From Emiliania huxleyi CCMP1516 (lineage: Eukaryota; Haptophyta; Isochrysidales; Noelaerhabdaceae), in assembly GCF_000372725.1 (NCBI RefSeq), contig NW_005200507.1:339328-403327 (forward strand): a DNA stretch of 64,000 nucleotides, written 5' to 3'. Numbering within the stretch: position 1 is the first letter of the stretch; the number at the start of each line of letters is the position of its first letter. The notes beneath the pieces are model-generated. The model had not been told where the DNA came from, ran no database searches, and was given only the letters and a program-made list of their open reading frames with translations. Of this stretch, positions 1 through 10,257 are shown piece by piece. Position numbers and translations under genes: made by a program.

Positions 1-1900
1 GCAGCGACGTACGCCGTCGAGGCGCTGCGCCCACCGCCCCGCCGGTCGCAGGCGCCCGTCGTCTGCGTCGGGGCGGCGGTCGCGGGCGGCGCGGGCAAGA
101 CGCCGCTGGTGCTCGCACTCGCCGAGCGGCTCCTGCGGCCGCCACGGTCGCACACGCCCCACATCCTCACGCGCGGCTACGGCGGCTCCGAGCGCGGCCC
201 GCTGCGCGTCGCGCCGGAGGTGCACTCCGCCGCGCGGGTCGGCGACGAGGCGCGGCTGCTCTCGCGCACCGCGCCGACGTGGGTATGCGCCGACCGGTGG
301 GCGGGCGCCTCCGCCGCCTGCGCGAGCGCGACGCCGCCCTCGGTCCTGCTGATGGACGACGGTGCGGGCCTAGACGAGCGCCCTGTGCATCCGGAGGCAT
401 TCACGCGAGACTCTGGCGCACGATGCCGCATTCAGACCCGGAGGTCGTCTCCGTCTCCCTGCACCGCCAGGTCTGCAGCACCCGACCTTGCACCGCGACC
501 TCTCGCTCCTCGTCGTCGACGCGGAGCATCTGCTCGGGAACGGTTGGGCGACCTGCCCGGCACCTCTCTCTCTCTCCCTCTCTCCCTCTCTCCCCCTCTC
601 TCTCTCTCTCCCTGGGTCCTCCGAAGCCCTGCCTGCGCCCTGCCTGCACCCATGCCGCGAACCCCGACCTCCCCCGGCCATCAGGTCGAGTGCTGCCTGC
701 CGGCCCACTCCGCGAGCCCTTCCACAGAAGCCTCGCCCGCGCGGACGCCGTCGTGGTGCCTGATTCACCGAGATTCGCCGAGATTCGCCGAGATTCGCCG
801 AGATTCGCCGAGAAGTCTCTGCGACGCCGACGCGGCGCTCTCGCCGCTCCCTTCGAGGCCTCCATCCATGAGTGAACCAGCTGCGAACCAGCTGCCTGTG
901 CATGGCCATTCAGGCGCTCTCGCCGCCGGCCGACGCCGCTTCGCGCTCGCTCGGCGCGCCGCCCTGGACGCACATCCCAGCAACCCGGCTAGCGCGCGGG
1001 AGGAGAGATGCGGCTGTGCTCCGTCGTCGCCACGCCCTCGTCTCTCTGCTCGCAGCCCTCGTCAGCCCTCGTCCGCTCGCGAGGCTCCGAACCGACGGCC
1101 CGATGCTGCCTCCCGCCCCTGACGCCGGCCTTGCCCTCTCGGCCTGCCCTCTCCGCAGCCGAGCAGCCCTCCGAGTGCAGCTTGCGGCGGCGGCTCCGCC
1201 TCCCGCCCGAGATGCTTCTCCTGCGGGACACCCTAGATGCACAGAGGTAGCCGAGAGCAGCCGAGAGCAGCCGAGAGCAGCCGAGAGCAGCCGAGAGGAG
1301 CCTCCTGCGATGGTACTAGATGCGGACCAGCGGGCACCGTAACCTATGGTATGCAACGTTCCCAACCAACCAGGCAGGAGCAGCTGCACCAGCCGTCCTC
1401 GTGCCCCTCCCGAGACTCTGACGCAGTTGCTGCAGCTCGCCGCAGCTCTCATCTCGCCAGACGCGTGCTCTAGGCGAGGGCGCCTCCGCCCGGCCGCAGA
1501 GCAGAGCCGACGCGTCTCGGGCGCGCGCGTGGTTGCCTTCACCGCCACGGCGCGGCCGCAGCGTTTCTTCCGGACTCTGCGCCCTCCTGCAGATGAGCAA
1601 CCCAGCTCTGTGCTTCGGAGCACACATCCTCAACACACATCCTCCGCCACTCGAGAGCACGCGCACTCCCGCCGTACCTCAACGTGCAACTGCTCCACGC
1701 TCAGCTCACCGCACGACCCCACAGCCACACAAGACGAGCCGGACGCTGGTGCCGCTTCGCAGGCGTTCCCTCGGATGCCGCCTGTGCGGCACGCTCGCGC
1801 TGCCCGACCACGCGCCCGTGCCGGCCACCGCCCTGGCGCAGCTGCGGCGCGAGGCGGCAACCGAGGGGGCCCTGCTCGTCACCACCGAGAAGGTAGCACT

Positions 1901-1953
<53 letters not shown>

Positions 1954-1960
1954 CAGCAGC

Positions 1961-1992
<32 letters not shown>

Positions 1993-2356
1993 TGGTAGTA
2001 TGCAACCGAGGAGGCCCTCCTCGTCACCACCGAGAAGGCGTCTGCTCGCCCACGCGCACTCGCCTCTGCACTCTGACTGCCGCGTCAGCCCCTGCCCTGT
2101 CTCACTAGAGGTGGAGATGCGGGGGCTGGCTTCCCGCCCCCGGCCCCACCGCTGTGTGTGCGTGACACTCACCTGCCCCCCCCCCCCCTTCCCTTAGGAC
2201 GCCGCGCGGTTGGACGAGGCGGAGCTGCGAGGCATCGAGGTGCTGCCGCTGCGGCTCGAGTGGACAGACGGCGCGGGCGAGGCGATCGACGCCATGATCG
2301 GCGGCGTCGTGGCGGCCCGCGGCCAACCTTTGGAGAATGGCCGCTACGCGGGCTAG
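1..2356 (+). CDS. lpxK: Tetraacyldisaccharide 4'-kinase (LpxK), 5' end outside window
   Basis: LpxK phosphorylates the lipid A disaccharide precursor in the Raetz pathway; algal and plant copies are organellar. The first exon (from base 1 to 361) encodes a P-loop (GGAGKTPL near base 90), then RGYGG, a GDEA segment and the DDG of the LpxK signature. Splicing 362-470 restores DDGLQH and splicing 543-684 restores GNGRVLPAGPLREP, both hallmarks of the family. A later exon ending at 1578 encodes VVAFTATARPQRFFRTL; a GC-AG intron (1579-1762) leads to LALPDHAPV and TTEK; the last intron (1893-2197) joins TTEK to DAARL, recreating the conserved TTEKDA motif. Stop is at 2354-2356. I could not resolve the exon(s) between about 752 and 1480, roughly 40 residues of the family. 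The last intron holds an AGC/AGT microsatellite and a duplicated exon edge. Confidence 0.85.
768..812 (+). repeat. Short tandem repeat of AGATTCGCCG in an LpxK intron
   Basis: Four direct copies of a 10-base unit. A second short array, of AGCCGAGAGC, lies at about 1250-1295. Both are in the part of the gene where exons could not be resolved. Confidence 0.8.
1898..2000. repeat. AGC/AGT trinucleotide microsatellite inside the last LpxK intron
   Basis: About 100 bases of AGC units passing into AGT units. It reads as poly-Ala then poly-Val in one frame but lies between a well-supported donor and acceptor, so it is intronic. It separates two copies of the preceding exon's 3' edge. Confidence 0.9.
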
Positions 2357-2532
2357 CCGCTACACTGCCCTTCCGATTCGCTGTGTTCTTTGTTTCGCAT
2401 CGACTGTGGCCTCGTAGCTCGTTTCCCCCCGCAGCCTCGCAGGAGTAGCTTTAAGTCGTTTGCACCGCTACCGTCCCGCCAGGGAGCCGAAGCGCACGCT
2501 TTTCTCCTTCGCGGTTTTGGTGATTTTGCGGG

Positions 2533-3488
2533 ATGACCCGCACGTTCGGCCTGCTCGCGTGTGCCATCGCGAGCGCGCGAGCGCTGCAGTCGCCTATGTC
2601 CGGCCGGTGGCCACAGCAGCGGCGCTCCCCAGGCGTGGACGCGGTCAGCAGCAGCCAGTTGTCTATTGACTGGACTGCTCGCGAGTTATGGGCGCTAGAG
2701 GACTCGGTGCCTCAGTACACCGTCGCCGTGGGCGAGGGATCCGGCGCGCAAATCATCCTCTGGCGAAGGATGCAGCTCGACGTCCCCGAGCTCTGCGGCC
2801 GCTCCATTAGCGAGCTGCGCGGCCGCTGGGCGGCTGAGCGGGGCGCGGCGGCGGCGGCCGTGGCGGCTGTGGACAGCCCGCCGTGCCTCGAACGATGGGA
2901 GCGGCTCCCCGACGGCTCGTACCGCGGCGAGCTCACCTCGGCGCGTGCTGCGCGCCGCACGCTCCCCGCCTCTGCCCCGGCCGCTCCTCATCGCCGCTTC
3001 TCATCGCCGCCCGTCCCCGCGATCCGGCCTTTAGGTCGCCGGGATGCGCGGCGGGCTTGTGGCGACGGTGGAGACGGACCCGGACGCCGCGCCCGCCTCC
3101 AGGGCCGAGGCGGAGGGCTGGTGCGTCCGCTCCAGGGCGGGAGACCTCTTCGAGCTCGGTCCGCCGCCTCACCAGCCTCACGCCCCCGCCCTTGCCCGCC
3201 CTCCACCCGCCCTCGCTGTCAAGCCCGCCCCGCGCCTCTCCCACCCGCCCGGCTGCGCCGCGGCCTCCAGGCGCGCAGAGAGTCGAGGCGGAGCCGGCCG
3301 TCGCCGCCGCCGACGGCGCGGAGCAGCAGCTCGCTCCCTTCTCCGCCGCCCTCGGCGCCGCGCCAACGCCCGAGGCTGTCGCGCAACTGGCGACGCCGGC
3401 GCTGGCGCTCGTCGCGCTCGCCGCCGCCGTGAACGTGGGTATGAGCGCCTTTGGGCACCACGTGGATGTGTCCGTCTTCATCGTCTGA
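2533..3488 (+). CDS. Hypothetical protein with signal sequence and one C-terminal membrane segment
   Basis: Three exons: 2533-2940, 3035-3158 and 3271-3488, giving 249 residues. Intron 1 has a GC donor; intron 2 is GT-AG; both acceptors are followed by GT or GC as elsewhere in this window. The N-terminus (MTRTFGLLACAIASARALQ) looks like a signal peptide, which in algae with secondary plastids can start a bipartite plastid presequence. A hydrophobic stretch of about 20 residues (TPALALVALAAAVNVG) lies just before the C-terminus. I recognise no family. The exon joins keep one frame from start to stop, which supports the model, but the function is unknown. Confidence 0.6.
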
Positions 3489-3949
3489 GGCGCGGCTCTC
3501 TCTCTGCGCTGCTGTCGGGGTGACCGCCCTGCGTGAGCGAAGGCGCGCGCCTTCGCCGTGTGCGCCCTTTTCGTTTTAGGGTCCATGGGAGAGAGGGGCG
3601 TGCAGGCCGAGAAGGGGAGGCCGGCTGCTCTGTTTGTGACAGTGTTGGCGCGCGGGCTCGGGCTCCGCGGAGCCAGCTGTGCGTCGCCAGGCCGCTGCGC
3701 GCTGGCGGGTGGCACGGCTCACGCGCGACCCCGGCGAGCACCGAGCTGCGGGACGGCGACACCGAGGTCCGAAATAACTCGCGGCGCGTGGTGCTGGTGG
3801 AATTTAGCACTTTACGTCGCATGACCTGTGAGTATCCTGCTTGAGCATGATGCACACAAACTGCAAAAGAAAGCACCAGACGAGCTGCGCAGCAGCCCCC
3901 GCTCGCGGAGACCGGAGTCCCATGTCGGTAGTGTCAGGCGCAGTGGCCG

Positions 3950-4744
3950 TCACTCCCTCCTCTTTTTGCTGCCGCCGCTGCGCGCGTCGTTCTTGCCAAG
4001 CACGCCGAAGAACTGCAGCAGCAGCGTCACGTTGAAGGCGAGGTTGAAGGCGAGCGCGCCGGTGCCGGCGCAGGCGGAGCCCGTGGCGAGCAGCGCGGCG
4101 GTGACGAGGAAGCAGAGGAGGGAGAAGCCGAACTGGACGATCTGGAACTGCGTGACGAGCCGCTTCCACGGCGTGGGCAGCTTAAGGACGGTCCGGAAGT
4201 AGTAGTAGTACATCAGGACGTGCACCGCGGTGTTGAAGAGCAGGCCGCCCCACTGTAGGCTCTGGCAGTACGCGCACCAGCTCCACGCCATGAAGAGCAC
4301 CACCGCGTGGTGGTAGACGTGCAGGAAAAAGTGCGGCGGCGGCCGCCCCTTGAGCAGCTGCAGCACCGTGTCGAGGAGCTCGTAGTACTTGCTCAAGTAG
4401 TAGAGATAAGACCACGCGTAGAGCGGCCCGACCGCGACCGCGTCGGGACGCTCGCAAAACAGGAAGCTCGCCCTGCCGAGCGGTCCCGCGGGCGCCTCGC
4501 TCGCGCCTCGCCTCGCAAGCTCGCGCAGCGTGCCGAGCAGCATCGCCAGCGAGCCGAGGCAGAGCACCAGGTTGTGCGCCGCCTGAAGCAGCCGCATGAG
4601 CGGCCCCTCTACGCCGGCGCCGCCGCGCACCACTCGCATGTACCAGCTGAGCGCGAGCACGGTGGCAACGTAGGCGGCGCTCCCCGTCGCCGGAGCCCAC
4701 AGCGAGGACAGCGGCGCGTCGGCGAAGGAGAAGTCGGCGAGCAT
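3950..4744 (-). CDS. ELO-family very long chain fatty acid elongase (3-ketoacyl-CoA synthase)
   Basis: Condensing enzyme of ER fatty acid elongation, joining malonyl-CoA to an acyl-CoA. The single-exon product of 264 residues carries the family marks in order: KYYELLDT, the histidine box HVYHH (about residues 142-146), NTAVHVLMYYYYF, and a final segment ending in KKRRE that resembles an ER-retention tail. Several hydrophobic segments fit the usual multi-pass topology. The first ATG is at 4744; an in-frame GTG lies two codons upstream. HVYHH, rather than a Gln-containing box, resembles the animal-type and PUFA elongases more than the Isochrysis delta-9 type, but substrate cannot be read from sequence. 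A GAATTC-containing AT-rich patch lies 20 bases upstream. Confidence 0.93.
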   Translation of the reverse strand: MLADFSFADAPLSSLWAPATGSAAYVATVLALSWYMRVVRGGAGVEGPLMRLLQAAHNLVLCLGSLAMLLGTLRELARRGASEAPAGPLGRASFLFCERPDAVAVGPLYAWSYLYYLSKYYELLDTVLQLLKGRPPPHFFLHVYHHAVVLFMAWSWCAYCQSLQWGGLLFNTAVHVLMYYYYFRTVLKLPTPWKRLVTQFQIVQFGFSLLCFLVTAALLATGSACAGTGALAFNLAFNVTLLLQFFGVLGKNDARSGGSKKRRE

Positions 4745-4879
4745 AGCCACCGTGTGTCGCAGCGAATTCTTTTTCTGGGTTTGCAGTGCTGAATTTTATC
4801 GTTCTGTGGAAGCTGGTAGAGGAGGGGCGGAGGGCTGCGCTTCGTTTCGCCCGGAAGCGGTCCGAGGCAGCTGCCGAGG

Positions 4880-5040
4880 AGGTTGTGTTCTCTAGGCCCC
4901 TCCGAGCTCTCACGCTGCGATCGAGGATGGCGCGGTTCACACAAAAACACAACCCCGGACCCAAGATGCAGTAACAAGCACAGACAGTCGACAAAGGGAC
5001 AAAACCATAAATAAATAAATAAATACAACGGACATCCCAA
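4880..5040. repeat. R1-like fragment and TAAA microsatellite upstream of the elongase
   Basis: Bases 4884-4905 are the reverse complement of a stretch in R1 copy B (around 18540: GGGGCCTAGAGAACACAACC). Near 5005-5025 there is a short run of TAAA units. TAAA runs recur beside other repeat ends in this window (42.34 and 57.15 kb). Confidence 0.6.
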
Positions 5041-5189
5041 GCTAGGGCTGGGTCGAGGACAAAACCTTTACCGTAGGGATATGGATGGGTTTTCTCTCCC
5101 TTCTCTCTCTTGTGGAAGCTAGGCGAGGGCGGAGGAGACAGCAGAGCTCTGCTTGTCTAGCGAGGGTGGAGAGCCCTGCGCCTATCCAT

Positions 5190-8100
5190 ATGGGGGTGGC
5201 AATCGCCCTGGTGCTCTGCGCCGGGGCGTCTGGGAAGCCGCTGCTCCTCTCGCGGCGCACCCCTCGAGCCCAGGACGCGCTTCGCATTCGCGGCGGCGCC
5301 GCCGGCGGCAACCTTGTGCCTCTCCCGCCGGCCGACAACCTGCCGAGCGGCCCGCTGCCTGAGCATGCCCTGACGGTGGATGCGGTGCTGGCAAAGCTGG
5401 GCGTGACGACGGAGACGGGCCTCACACTGTCGCAGGTCGCTGAGGCTCGCAAGGCTCACGGCCGGAACGAGCTCGAGGCGGAGAAGCCGACGCCGCTGTG
5501 GCAGCTACTGGCGGCGCAGTTCGACGACCGGCTCGTCCAGATCCTGCTGGGGGTGGCGGTGCTATCGTATGTGCTCGCGCGGCTGGAGGAGGAGCCGAAC
5601 GGCTGGGTCGAGCCCGCCGTCATCGTGCTCATCCTCGCGATCAACGCCGTGGTCGGCGTCTGGCAGGAGGCGTCGGCGGCGTCGGCGCTCGATGCGCTCA
5701 AGCAGCTGCAGCCAGAGGCGTGCAAGTGCCTGCGCGGAGGCGAGTGGGTGCACGAGCTGCCTGCGGCGGAGCTGGTCCCCGGCGACATCATCGAGGTCCG
5801 CGTCGGCGACCGCGTCCCCGCCGACGCGCGCCTCGTCTCCCTCGGCACCACGACGCTCTCGACGGACGAAGGCGAGCGAGCCCCTGCAGCAGCCTCGCGG
5901 GAGCGACCCCTGGCGGCCTCGCCGCGTGTGCAGCACCACCGCGTTTCCCCGCCCGCAGGCTCGCTCACCGGCGAGTCCGCCTCAGTGCCAAAGCTGCTCG
6001 ACGCCGTCGCGGCCGACGCGCGCATCCAAGACAAGTCCTGCATGCTCTTTTCCGGCACGGTGGTCGCAAACGGCCGCGGGCGCGCCGTCGTCACCGCGTG
6101 ACGCTCTGCCCGCCGCCGGGCCCTGCGCCCTCACCGGCATGCCGTGCCCGCGCCAGGCTCGCAGTCGTCACCGCCACGGGCTCGGCGACGCAGATCGGCC
6201 TCATCCAGCGCGGCGTGCAGCAGGCCAAGCAAGACGAGCGGAGGACGCCGCTCGCGATGAAGCTCGACTCCTTCTCCGAGAAGCTCACCCTCGCCATCGG
6301 AGGGATCTGCGTCGCCGTCTGGCTCATCAACCTGCCAAAGATCTACTCGCCCGTCTTCGCCGCGCCGTGGCGCGGAGCGCTCTACTACCTCAAGGCATCG
6401 CCTCGAGATCTAGCCGAGATGAAGCCCGGCACCTCGCCCCCCCGACCGCCGCCCTCTCCCCTCCGCCGCCGCAAAGGTTGCGGTCGCGCTCGGCGTGGCG
6501 GCCATCCCCGAGGGGCTCCCCGCGGTGATCACGCTCTGCCTCTCGCTCGGCACCCGCCGCATGGCCGACCGCAACGTCATCGTCCGCAAGCTGCCCTCCG
6601 TCGAGACGCTCGGCTGCACCACCGTCATTTGCACCGACAAGACGGGCACCCTCACCACCAACCAGATGACCGTCGTCGCGCTCGTCATGGCGCAGCAAAA
6701 GGCGGCGCAGGCCGACGACGCGCTGCGCGAGTACCCCGTCGACGGCGTCTCCTACGCGCCGCAGGGCCGCGTTGTCGGCCTCGAGGAGGCGACGCGACGC
6801 GGCAAGGGCGCGGCGCAGCTCGTGCAGACGTGCGTCCTGTGCAACGACGCGGAGATCACCTACTCGGACGGGCAGTACGGCCGGGTGGGCGAGCCGACCG
6901 AGGCGGCCCTCAAGGCACCGCGCCGCCTGGGAACTCGGCACAACTCGGCGCTCCCACCCGCCTCGCCGCCGCCCCTCACCTCGCCTCCCCCGGCTCTCAA
7001 GGTGCTCGCCGAGAAGGTTGGCGTGCACGGCACCGCCGGCCCGGCCGACGCCGCCGCCGCCGCGACGCACTACAGCTCGGTGCTCAACGCGGGGCACGAG
7101 CGGCAGGCGACGCTCGAGTTTTCGCGCTCGCGCAAGTCGATGTCGGTGCTCAGCCGGCAGGTCGGCGCGCGGCTCAACTGTCTCTTCGTCAAGGAACCTT
7201 CCAGGAACCTTCTAGCAACCTTCTAGGTCGGCGCGCGGCTCAACTCGCTCTTCGTCAAGGGGGCGCCCGAGTCGGTGCTGCCCCGCTGCTCGGCGGTCCG
7301 GCTCTCGGACGGCTCGACGGTGCCGATGAGCGAGGCGTGGCGCCGGAAGCTGCGCGCGCAGTTCGAGGAGATGGCGCGCCGGCCGCTGCGCTGCCTCGCC
7401 CTCGCCGTCAAGGAGGGCAAGGCGCTCGGCCCCCTCGCGACGTACGACAAGGACGCGCCGCGGCCGGCGCAGACGCGGCTGCTCTCCGACACGTCCCGCT
7501 TCGCCTCGATCGAGAGCGGGCTCACCTTTGTCGGCCTCGTCGGCATCAAGGACCCCGCCCGGCCCGAGGTGACGACGGCCATCGGCCGGTGCAAGCAGGC
7601 GGGCATCCGCGTGGTGATGATCACCGGAGACTCGGCGCAGACCGCCGCGGCCATCGCGCGCGACGTCGGCATCTTCGAGGCGGACGCGCCGCCCGAGGCG
7701 ACGGCGGCGCGCACCTTCGCCGGCTCCGAGTTCTTCGAGCTGCCGACCGAGGAGCAGGACCGGCTGCTGCTCGACTCGAACCTCGTCTTCTGCCGCGCCG
7801 AGCCGGCCGACAAGCAGCGCCTCCTCGCGCAGCTCGAGCGGCTCGGCGAGGTCGCCGCGATGACCGGCGACGGCGTCAACGACGCGCCGGCGCTGCAGCA
7901 GGCGTCCATCGGCGTGGCGATGGGCATCGCGGGCACCGAGGTGGCCAAGGACGCGGCCGACATGGTGCTCGCCGACGACAACTTCGCGACCATCGTCGCG
8001 GCGGTGGAGGAGGGGCGCGCCATCTACGCGAACATGAAGGCCTTCATCAACTTCCTCATCACCTGCAACATCGGCGAGGTCGCCGCCGTCTTCCTCTCGA

Positions 8101-8874
8101 CTCTGCTCGGGCTGCCCGAGGTGCTCGGCCCGCTGCACCTGCTCTGGGTGAACCTCGTCACCGATGGGCCGCCCGCCACCGCCCTCGGCTTCAACCCGCC
8201 CGACCCGGGCAACATGCGCCGCCCGCCGCGCGGCCGCACCGACCCGCTCGTCAGCCGCTTCACCCTCTTCCGATACATCCTGACCGGCACCTACGTCGGC
8301 GTCGCGACAGTCGGCGCGTTTGTGCACGTCTACCGCTCGCGCGGCATCCCGCTCTCGATGCTCGCCAACTGGGGCGCTTGCTCCGAGTGGCAGGCGACGC
8401 CGCCGCCCCCTCCCCCGCCCGCCCTAGCCCTCTCTGCTCCGCCGTCCGGCGTGCCCCCCACCCCAGCGCCCCCCTCTGCCAGCCAACCCGCCGCACACGC
8501 AGGTGGGCGACGTGCCTGGCTTTGCGAGTGCGTGCGACGCGTTTGGCACCGGGCCCGGCCAGGGCAAGGCCGTCGCCTCGACGGTGGCTCTCACGACGCT
8601 AGTCTGCATGGAGATGCTGCGGGCCCTCTGCGCCGTGTCGGAGCGCGAGTCGCTGCTTCGCAAGCCGCCGTGGGCCAACCGGTACCTCCTGCTTGGCGTC
8701 ACCGTGCCCATCCTGCTGCACATGTCGGTGCTCTACTACCCGCCCCTCGCCGCAATCTTCAAGCTCGCCCCGCTCGCCCGAGACAATTGGTGGACCGTGG
8801 CCATGTTTTCGCTGCCGCTGGTCCTCCTCGAGGAGCTGCTCAAGTTTGCTGCGCGCACCCTCGCGGGGGAGTAG
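5190..8874 (+). CDS. P2A (SERCA-type) Ca2+-transporting P-type ATPase
   Basis: Pumps Ca2+ out of the cytosol at the expense of ATP. Seven exons (5190-5871, 5959-6079, 6157-6394, 6477-6914, 7002-7160, 7227-8393, 8503-8874) give 1058 residues, a normal SERCA length. Landmarks: TGES (231-234), the M4 Ca2+ site IPEGLP (Glu359), phosphorylation site DKTGTLT (Asp401), nucleotide-domain KGAPE (557-561), TGDGVND (about 759-765), and the M5-M6 stretch [10 protein letters not shown]...[22 protein letters not shown], nearly diagnostic for SERCA. The N-terminus ([15 protein letters not shown]) resembles a signal peptide, so a plastid or secretory location is possible; another in-frame ATG lies at 5085. 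Five of six introns are GC-AG. The only GT-AG intron (7161-7226) starts with a copy of the next exon. Confidence 0.93.
7161..7260 (+). repeat. Exon-edge tandem duplication forming ATPase intron 5
   Basis: Bases 7161-7194 (start of the intron) and 7227-7260 (start of exon 6) match at 32 of 34 positions. The 66-nt intron therefore begins with a copy of the downstream exon. Between them are short repeats of GAACCTTCTAG, the last of which supplies the acceptor AG and an in-frame stop. Confidence 0.9.
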
Positions 8875-9000
8875 GCGGGACCTGGACCAGTTAGGCGGGG
8901 AGGCGCGGTGTGCGCTTGCCCACAGCCACGACGACACCCGAGCCCGCAGACACGCAGAGCGGGGCAGAATGAAGCGAGGCGGTTTTGCAGAGAGAGAGAC

Positions 9001-9032
<32 letters not shown>

Positions 9033-9212
9033 GCGGGGGGTACTGTCTGTCGGCGCCCAGGGAATCGAGTGAGATACACACATGTTGTCATCGTTGAGAG
9101 AGGTCGGGAGAGAGAGAGAGAGACGATGACAGAGCGAGAGAGAGGTGTGCATTCCGTATAAAACTATCTCCGCATCCACAGAGAGACGCCGCGTCGACAT
9201 GGTTTCCTTTAC
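8875..9212. other. Intergenic region with GA-rich microsatellites
   Basis: No supportable gene. It contains GAGA-type tracts at about 8990-9035 and 9105-9140, after the ATPase stop. Confidence 0.6.
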
Positions 9213-10086
9213 GGCCGACGTTTTTTGATCTCTGGGTCAGTGGGGGGCCGAGCCACCTCGGGGTGGCGGGCGGGCGGGCGTTTTGAAAAACAGAAAACAG
9301 AAAACAGAGGGGGGCCAGGGCCCCCACTACGATTAGACACAAGCACCTGGCTCCTGGGACAAAGCGAGCAGCAGCAGCAAGCAGTTCAGCGGAGAAGGGG
9401 GGGGGGAGGAGCCGAGGGGGTGACGTCCCGACACGGCAGGTTGGAGCTGACCCAGGGAGAGAGAGAGAACAGCGATGGCAGCCCCCAATGACTGTAGACA
9501 GAAATGACGAGCCGACAGCGATGCAGCGGCAGCGAAAGCGGCGAGGAGGGCCCGCTGCAGAGCTCCGCTGGGCGGCAGCAGAGACATCGGCGGACGGGGG
9601 AGCACGCTGGACACGTCGGCATAGGAGCCAGGGGGGGCCTGCATCATGAATGGGCCTGCATCGCATGATGGCGACGGCGGCGACGTAGGCGAGACGGCGG
9701 CGAGGGTGGCGACGGCCACGATGAAGCTGGCTTGACGAAATGGATCGTGACGCCATGGGCGCAACAATAGACATCCCCTCGATGTCGTCGTCCTTGCCGG
9801 AAGGGGCAGCGCACGCGCCTCTGAAGATCGAGGCGCGTGGCTCAAAGCCGGCGCTGCGCGGGTTCGTGCCCATCCGACTATTGTCTACTTTTCCATTTTT
9901 TTGGATGCCGTGGTCGTGGGGGTCACCGCTCACGACCCGCCGCACGAAGTAGGCGGCGCGCAGCGCCGCTCTCGCAGGCTGTTTTTGTCGGTTCTACATT
10001 TTGTTTTTGTTTTCAGTCTAGGGGGCCCGACCCCCTCAGAGGCGGCGGGCGGGCGCCCACTGACCCAGAGATCAAAAACGCTCGGC
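9213..10086. mobile_element. MITE-like element with about 31-bp terminal inverted repeats
   Basis: The left end (9213-9244) and the right end (10056-10086, reversed) share GATCTCTGGGTCAGTGGG preceded by GGCCGA and a T-run, differing by small indels. Inside each end comes a G/C-rich block and then an A-rich block, so symmetry extends beyond the core. The trinucleotide TAC flanks both ends (..TTAC|GGCC and GGCC|TACA..), a possible 3-bp target duplication as in PIF/Harbinger elements. No transposase-like reading frame is visible in the 874 bases, so it would be non-autonomous. Family assignment is a guess. Confidence 0.6.
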
Positions 10087-10257
10087 CTACACGCCCGTCT
10101 CATGTGTCATGATGATGTGGATTGTGGTCTCATATACACATGGAGAAAACGCACCCCCCCGCGCCCGTTGCGCGTTGGCTAGCGCTAGGCACGACACTTG
10201 CGCGCAGCCGCGAGAGTCGGGGAGACATCTAACGCATGACTGATGACATCTCTGATC

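Noticed and set aside
1533..2108. Frame continuing from LpxK through poly-Ala and poly-Val
   Set aside because: It crosses a donor site supported by the TTEK-DAARL join and is driven by the AGC/AGT microsatellite; the duplicated segment after it is out of frame.
6080..6156. A GT donor for ATPase intron 2 (GTGACG at 6098 or GTCGTC at 6086)
   Set aside because: Neither restores the conserved AVVTATG frame with any downstream AG; the GC donor at 6080 does.
5498..8602. A very long (1034-codon) plus-strand open frame over the ATPase
   Set aside because: Only the part at 6157-6394 is ATPase exon 3; the remainder is a low-complexity Arg/Ala/Pro shadow of the other exons caused by GC-rich third positions.
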